34,736 nt of DNA from an uncultured Prevotellaceae bacterium. Lineage in GTDB: Bacteria > Bacteroidota > Bacteroidia > Bacteroidales > Bacteroidaceae. The notes beneath the pieces were generated by a model. That model was not told where the DNA came from. It made no database searches and worked only from the letters and a program-made list of their open reading frames with translations. Location of the stretch: assembly GCA_946406555.1 (NCBI GenBank), contig CAMJLB010000017.1, positions 1-34,736 of the forward strand, read 5' to 3'. The position numbers were made by a program, and so were the translations under genes. Shown here piece by piece: positions 31,430 to 34,736 of the stretch (within the stretch, counting starts at the first letter, position 1; every line of letters starts with the position of its first letter).

Positions 31430-33118
31430 TTATTTCTTCAGATACTTCGCCAGCTCGCTCTTCTTTTCGCGCAGTCCCTTGGCGAAGCTCTGTGCGTTCA
31501 TCTGTGCGCCGAGCTTCGAGGCGTGGGTGTGGTCTTTCTTGAAGTAGCGGCCGGCCTTCTCCTTCAGTTCGGCTATTTTCTGCTTGGCCTTTTCCTTGTC
31601 CTGTGGCAGCGACTTGATGGCAAACTTCTTGTCGAGGAAGTCGGCCGAGAGGTTGTGCAGGTCGATGAACTCCACGCCCGTCTCTGCCACCACCTCGCGA
31701 TACCACTTGCCGTAGGAGCCGTCGCGGCGCTCCACCTTGCCCCCGGGCCACTCGTTGCGCGGGGTGAGCGAGACGAGGATGGGCGTGGCGCCCTTCTCGC
31801 GCACGTCGTCGATCATCTTCTTCAGGTACCAGCCGAAGGAGTATACCAGTTCGAAGGTGCCGTTGTCGAGCTTGTAGACGTGGCAGGTGTCCTTCGACTC
31901 GGCTATCACGCCGCGCGCCTTCTGGTCGGTGATGGGGCAGATGTCGTTGTGGCCGAACTGTATGGTGACGAAGTCGCCCGGCTGCAGCGAGTTGTAAACC
32001 TTGTCCCAGAGTCCCTCGCGTATGAACGAGCGGGTGCTGCGGCCGGCACGGGCAGCGTTGAAGAGGGTGATTTTGCTCTCGTCGAACACGGTGAAGGCCT
32101 GCGAGGCCCAGCCCCACATGCCGTCTTCCTCCTTGTCGGCATTCTTCACGGTCGAGTCGCCGGTGAAGAAGACCACGGGCTTGCCTTTCTCGCGCCTGAC
32201 GTCGCACGTCACCGGCTCCACGTTCTTCATCATCGCCTGCAGGGGCTTCAGCTGCGGGTTCTTGCTCTCCCAGAGTCCCTCGGCGGCACTGCGCGCGTTC
32301 ATCTCGGCGCCATACTTCGAGGTGTGAATCTTGTCGCCGAAGAAGTGGTATTTCTTCTTCCATGCGCTATACCGGTCGAGCTTCTGCCCCGAGCGCTCGT
32401 TCAGGTCTATGAAGGGCACGCCCTCCACGGCGGCAATGTAGGCTCCCCACTCCGTCTGTGGCTTGCGTATGGTCAGGCCCGTCTTCTCGTCGTAGGCATC
32501 GCGGGGCGTGAGGCTCATCAGAATGGGGTTGGCGCCCTTGGCACGTATCTCGCTGATGTAGCGGCGCAGGTAGGTGCCGTAGCTGTAGACGGTGTCCTGG
32601 CGCTGCGTGCGCTGGTTGAAGCCCACGTACATCGTGTCGGGGTCTACGCCCGGTATCACGGCGCGTGCCCGTTTCTGGTCGAAGAACTCGCCATTGTCGT
32701 TGTGGCCTATACTGACCACGACCCAGTCGCCGGGCTGCAGCGCCTCGCGCACGGCGGGCCACAGGTCGGTGTAGAAGGTGCGGGTCGACATGCCGCCCAG
32801 GGCCTGGTTCTCTACCGAGATGCGGTTCTCGTCGAAGTATTTGTTCTCGTAGTATCCCCAGCCCCACTGTCCGTTGCTGCCGTCGCCGCGCGTGCCGTTG
32901 CGCATGGTAGAGTTGCCGATGAGGAAGAGCACGGGGTTCGTGCCCTTGCGCGTGCTGCCGGGCTTGGGGCGCGACATCAGGGCCTTGGCTATCGAGTCGG
33001 GGGTGTTGTCCACCACCTTGTTCACGTCTTCAATCGGGTCGGGCAGGTTGTCGAAGTTCTGGGCCGAGACAGAGACTGCCAGCACCGCCATCGTCATAGC
33101 AGAAAATAGTCGTTTCAT
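31430..33118 (-). CDS. Secreted tandem SGNH esterase (rhamnogalacturonan acetylesterase-like)
   Basis: This 562-residue protein has a signal peptide (ends VSVSA) and two SGNH-hydrolase domains in tandem. Domain 1 (about 60-285) has GNST (N69, S70), GGMSTRTF, GHND and DKIHTSKYG. Domain 2 (about 312-560) has the consensus GDST (D321, S322), ARAGRSTRSF, QFGHND and DHTHASKLG. The family removes acetyl groups from pectic rhamnogalacturonan. The Ser, Gly, Asn and His blocks are present in both domains, although domain 1 has Asn in place of the usual Asp in its first block. The Lys-rich end KKSELAKYLKK lacks a sorting tail. Together with the Cthe_2159-like protein it hints at pectin use. Confidence 0.88.
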   Translation of the reverse strand: MKRLFSAMTMAVLAVSVSAQNFDNLPDPIEDVNKVVDNTPDSIAKALMSRPKPGSTRKGTNPVLFLIGNSTMRNGTRGDGSNGQWGWGYYENKYFDENRISVENQALGGMSTRTFYTDLWPAVREALQPGDWVVVSIGHNDNGEFFDQKRARAVIPGVDPDTMYVGFNQRTQRQDTVYSYGTYLRRYISEIRAKGANPILMSLTPRDAYDEKTGLTIRKPQTEWGAYIAAVEGVPFIDLNERSGQKLDRYSAWKKKYHFFGDKIHTSKYGAEMNARSAAEGLWESKNPQLKPLQAMMKNVEPVTCDVRREKGKPVVFFTGDSTVKNADKEEDGMWGWASQAFTVFDESKITLFNAARAGRSTRSFIREGLWDKVYNSLQPGDFVTIQFGHNDICPITDQKARGVIAESKDTCHVYKLDNGTFELVYSFGWYLKKMIDDVREKGATPILVSLTPRNEWPGGKVERRDGSYGKWYREVVAETGVEFIDLHNLSADFLDKKFAIKSLPQDKEKAKQKIAELKEKAGRYFKKDHTHASKLGAQMNAQSFAKGLREKKSELAKYLKK

Positions 33119-33137
33119 CGTTGTATTCTTTGTTGTT

Positions 33138-33233
33138 TTAGTTCCACGTTTGTCTTATGTCCCAGTGCATGGCAATCTTTACTACCGTCTTGTCTTTAGG
33201 CAGGTCGAACTCTTCCATCACCAGGTCTATCAT
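33138..33233 (-). CDS. 31-residue leader ORF upstream of the esterase
   Basis: Minus-strand ATG (33231-33233) opens a 31-codon frame ending TAA at 33138, 19 bp before the esterase start. The peptide begins MIDLVMEEFDLPKDK and ends WDIRQTWN. It is charged, soluble and unrecognised. It starts about 25 nt after the expected transcription start of a good promoter, making it the first ORF of the transcript. It could be a translated leader, a small protein or a remnant of a larger gene. Confidence 0.4.
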   Translation of the reverse strand: MIDLVMEEFDLPKDKTVVKIAMHWDIRQTWN

Positions 33234-33265
33234 ACGTTGCTTCGGAAAAATTGCTTGTTTTGCTG

Positions 33266-33297
33266 CAAAGGTACAACAAGTTTTTCAATCTGCCAAA
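33266..33297 (-). promoter_or_regulatory. Promoter of the esterase operon
   Basis: On the minus strand TTTG (33294-33297), 20 bp, then TACCTTTG (33266-33273) fits the Bacteroidetes consensus fully. The esterase start is about 148 bp downstream, leaving room for the 31-codon ORF. Confidence 0.75.
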
Positions 33298-33460
33298 CAT
33301 TTTGTACCCTAAAGCGAGGTGGAATAGCTCTTTGCCGGGTGTTTTGTCAAAATTATTCATGAAAAACACCACCTTCGCAACAGGGCATTCTGGAACGGAG
33401 AAGACCGTCGTGTGGCATGCGGAAAACGTGCAGAAAGGGTGGGGTGGGGCGTATGGATTT
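33298..33460. other. Spacer between esterase promoter and repeat array
   Basis: This part of the 800-bp intergenic region holds no supported gene or clear signal. It includes a G-rich run (GGGTGGGGTGGGGCG, near 33437-33451). The distal part of the region contains the repeat array (33461-33632) and the etfB regulatory sequences (33790-33866). Confidence 0.4.
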
Positions 33461-33632
33461 GCAATTCAGCCTGAATGGCGACATGTCGATGGTCTTCGGC
33501 ACCCTCGCGAAGGTTCTGCCGACCTGCAACGGAGCCTTGCTTAGGGTGCAATTCTGCCTGAGTTGTCATGCAATCCAGCCTGAATTGCATCCTAATCCTG
33601 CCTGAATTGCAACCTAACTTAGGCTGAATTGC
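33461..33632. repeat. 22-bp-period array of 19-bp palindromes (copy B)
   Basis: Units begin at 33548, 33570, 33592 and 33614, an exact 22-bp period, with spacers CAT, ATC and AAC. The clearest is GCAATCCAGCCTGAATTGC (33570-33588). A near-perfect isolated unit lies at 33461-33479, 87 bp before the first, against 88 bp in copy A. The head CTTAGGGTGCAATTC (33540-33554) is identical to copy A. The array sits between divergent genes. Confidence 0.85.
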
Positions 33633-33789
33633 AAAATATAAAATTGTGATTTTTGTAATTGCTTGATATACAGCATGTTGCTGAACTCTCGCGAGAATCG
33701 GAAATTTCGGGCCAGACTGCTGTTTGCTTGTCGCCGTGCGATTCTCAGCGAGGCATTTGTCTTGATTTTTCATTGCACAAACCGTATGA

Positions 33790-33820
33790 AATGTGCACGT
33801 TTCTGGGTAAAATGTGCACT
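33790..33820 (+). promoter_or_regulatory. Paired GTGCAC direct repeats upstream of etfB
   Basis: AATGTGCAC occurs ending at 33798 and again ending at 33819, 21 bp apart, both followed by a TTTCTG-like stretch. They lie about 17 and 38 bp upstream of the -33 box of etfB, a typical place for activator sites. The binding protein is unknown. Confidence 0.4.
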
Positions 33821-33835
33821 TTTTCTGAAGTTTGT

Positions 33836-33866
33836 TTTGCCGCTAAACAAATTTATTGTAATTTTG
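33836..33866 (+). promoter_or_regulatory. Promoter of etfB
   Basis: TTTG (33836-33839), 19 bp, then TAATTTTG (33859-33866) fits TTTG-N19-TAnnTTTG. The start codon lies 50 bp downstream. Confidence 0.75.
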
Positions 33867-33916
33867 CACCCGAATTCAAAGAAGAAATTTCTTATTATAC
33901 ACATTATTAATATAAT

Positions 33917-34736
33917 ATGGCTTTAAAAATTGTAGTGCTGGCCAAGCAAGTGCCAGACACCCGAAACGTGGGTAAGGATGCCATGACCGCCGAAGGAACG
34001 GTGAACCGCGCTGCCCTACCCGCCATCTTCAACCCAGAAGACTTGAACGCCCTGGAGCAGGCCCTCCGCCTGAAGGAGCAGCATCCAGGTTCTACCGTAG
34101 GAATCCTCACGATGGGTCCCCCACGTGCAGGTGAGATTATCCGTCAGGGCCTCTATCGCGGCGCTGACACCGGCTGGCTCCTTACCGACCGCCTGTTTGC
34201 CGGTGCCGACACGCTGGCCACCTCTTACGCGCTGGCCACGGCCATCAAGAAGATTGGCGACGTTGACATCGTGATTGGCGGCCGACAGGCCATCGACGGC
34301 GACACGGCCCAGGTAGGCCCGCAGGTGGCCCAGAAGCTGGGCCTCAACCAGGTGACCTACGCCGAGGAGGTCTGTTCCGTAAACGGTGGCATTGCCACCG
34401 TCCGCCGCGTCATCGACGGCGGCGTGGAGACCGTCGAGGCCCCGCTGCCCGTGGTGATCACCGTGAACGGAAGTGCCGCACCCTGCCGTCCCCGCAATGC
34501 GAAGTTGGTGATGAAACACAAGTGGGACCATTGCCCGCTGGAAGCCCCCCAGACTGCCACCGAGGGGGCCTCTAATGCTTTTGTAACCCCCTCGGGGGTC
34601 GAAAGGGGGGCCATCCTGAACCAGTGGACAGTTGCCGACGTCGATGGCGACGTTCAGCAATGCGGTCTTGCCGGTTCGCCTACCAAGGTGAAGGCCATCA
34701 AGAACATCGTGTTCCAGGCTAAGGAGTCGAAGACTT
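33917..34736 (+). CDS. etfB: Electron transfer flavoprotein beta subunit, partial
   Basis: The frame from ATG 33917 stays open to the window edge (273 codons), so the gene is cut at its 3' end. It matches EtfB: LKIVVLAKQVPDT at the start, NPEDLNALEQALRLKE, VGILTMGPPRAGEIIRQGLYRGAD, the AMP/FAD-side motif VIGGRQAIDGDTAQVGPQVAQKLG and the late GSPTKVKAIKNIVF. EtfB pairs with EtfA to pass electrons from acyl-CoA or related dehydrogenases; etfA probably follows outside. Residues 210-232 are an extra 23-residue segment encoded by a GC-rich palindrome related to the one in dnaG. A good promoter precedes it. Confidence 0.93.
   Translation, partial: MALKIVVLAKQVPDTRNVGKDAMTAEGTVNRAALPAIFNPEDLNALEQALRLKEQHPGSTVGILTMGPPRAGEIIRQGLYRGADTGWLLTDRLFAGADTLATSYALATAIKKIGDVDIVIGGRQAIDGDTAQVGPQVAQKLGLNQVTYAEEVCSVNGGIATVRRVIDGGVETVEAPLPVVITVNGSAAPCRPRNAKLVMKHKWDHCPLEAPQTATEGASNAFVTPSGVERGAILNQWTVADVDGDVQQCGLAGSPTKVKAIKNIVFQAKESKT
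34544..34612 (+). repeat. GC-rich palindromic element inserted in etfB
   Basis: This 69-bp element adds exactly 23 codons to etfB. Arms 34544-34571 and 34585-34612 pair imperfectly around CCCCCTCGG. The right arm is nearly the same as the dnaG element's right arm. It encodes a peptide starting AP, with EGA in the middle and ending PSG...GA, as the dnaG copy does. The dnaG copy has seven more codons in the centre. Confidence 0.85.

Noticed and set aside
31523..33109. 528-codon + strand frame opposite the esterase, and similar long frames opposite the beta-helix and DUF6055-like genes
   Set aside because: All are composition shadows in GC-rich DNA, without promoters or recognisable protein features.
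33659..33926. Two overlapping + strand ORFs just before etfB
   Set aside because: They run through the etfB promoter and candidate operator, and one overlaps the etfB start. Composition is that of AT-rich spacer.

Overview
The window looks like a chromosomal stretch of a Bacteroidales bacterium, most likely Prevotellaceae (Prevotella/Segatella-like). The grounds are: promoters of the Bacteroidetes type (TTTG, about 19-20 nt, TAnnTTTG) in front of several genes; a general lack of Shine-Dalgarno sites; GC-rich genes (roughly 55-60% by eye) separated by AT-rich spacers; secreted proteins ending in a tail of the form YxLxGxxV...LxKGIYVxxGxKxxx; and the gene content (C10 peptidase, OmpP1/FadL, 7TM-HD phosphodiesterase, electron-transfer flavoprotein).

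Layout. 1-2953 (+): a ribbon-helix-helix regulator with two small membrane proteins (one DUF1648/SdpI-like), then a lower-GC accessory trio of a Cys-rich protein, a NADAR-domain protein and an unknown protein. 2990-6366 (-): an operon of Na/Pi cotransporter with PhoU-like tail, OmpR-type response regulator and histidine kinase. 6629-7161 (+): a RelB-like/YoeB toxin-antitoxin pair. 7291-8343 (+): MutY. 8446-16562: a block of exported proteins, namely a small secreted protein coupled to a Cthe_2159-like beta-helix protein, a secreted HExxH protein, then on the other strand a second small secreted protein coupled to a DUF6055-like HExxH protein. 16667-18943 (-): tcdA and gpmI. 19115-23000 (+): PgpH-type HD phosphodiesterase and FadL-type porin. 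23191-31361 (-): cls, queE, queD, dnaG, a 60-aa peptide and a C10 cysteine peptidase. 31430-33233 (-): a tandem SGNH esterase behind a 31-aa leader ORF. 33917-end (+): etfB, cut by the window edge.

The least expected content is repeat DNA. (1) Two intergenic arrays, near 13.6 kb and 33.5 kb, of a 19-bp palindrome repeated at an exact 22-bp period with a shared head sequence. (2) A GC-rich palindromic element inserted in frame in both dnaG and etfB, 30 and 23 codons long, read in the same frame and encoding related peptides. (3) A second, AT-rich palindromic insertion inside mutY. (4) Two arrays of 8-bp repeats abutting genes. (5) A 49-aa membrane ORF whose start codon lies in a hairpin loop next to one of the 22-bp arrays. 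Functions for these are inference only. No tRNA, rRNA, CRISPR array or intact insertion sequence was seen.
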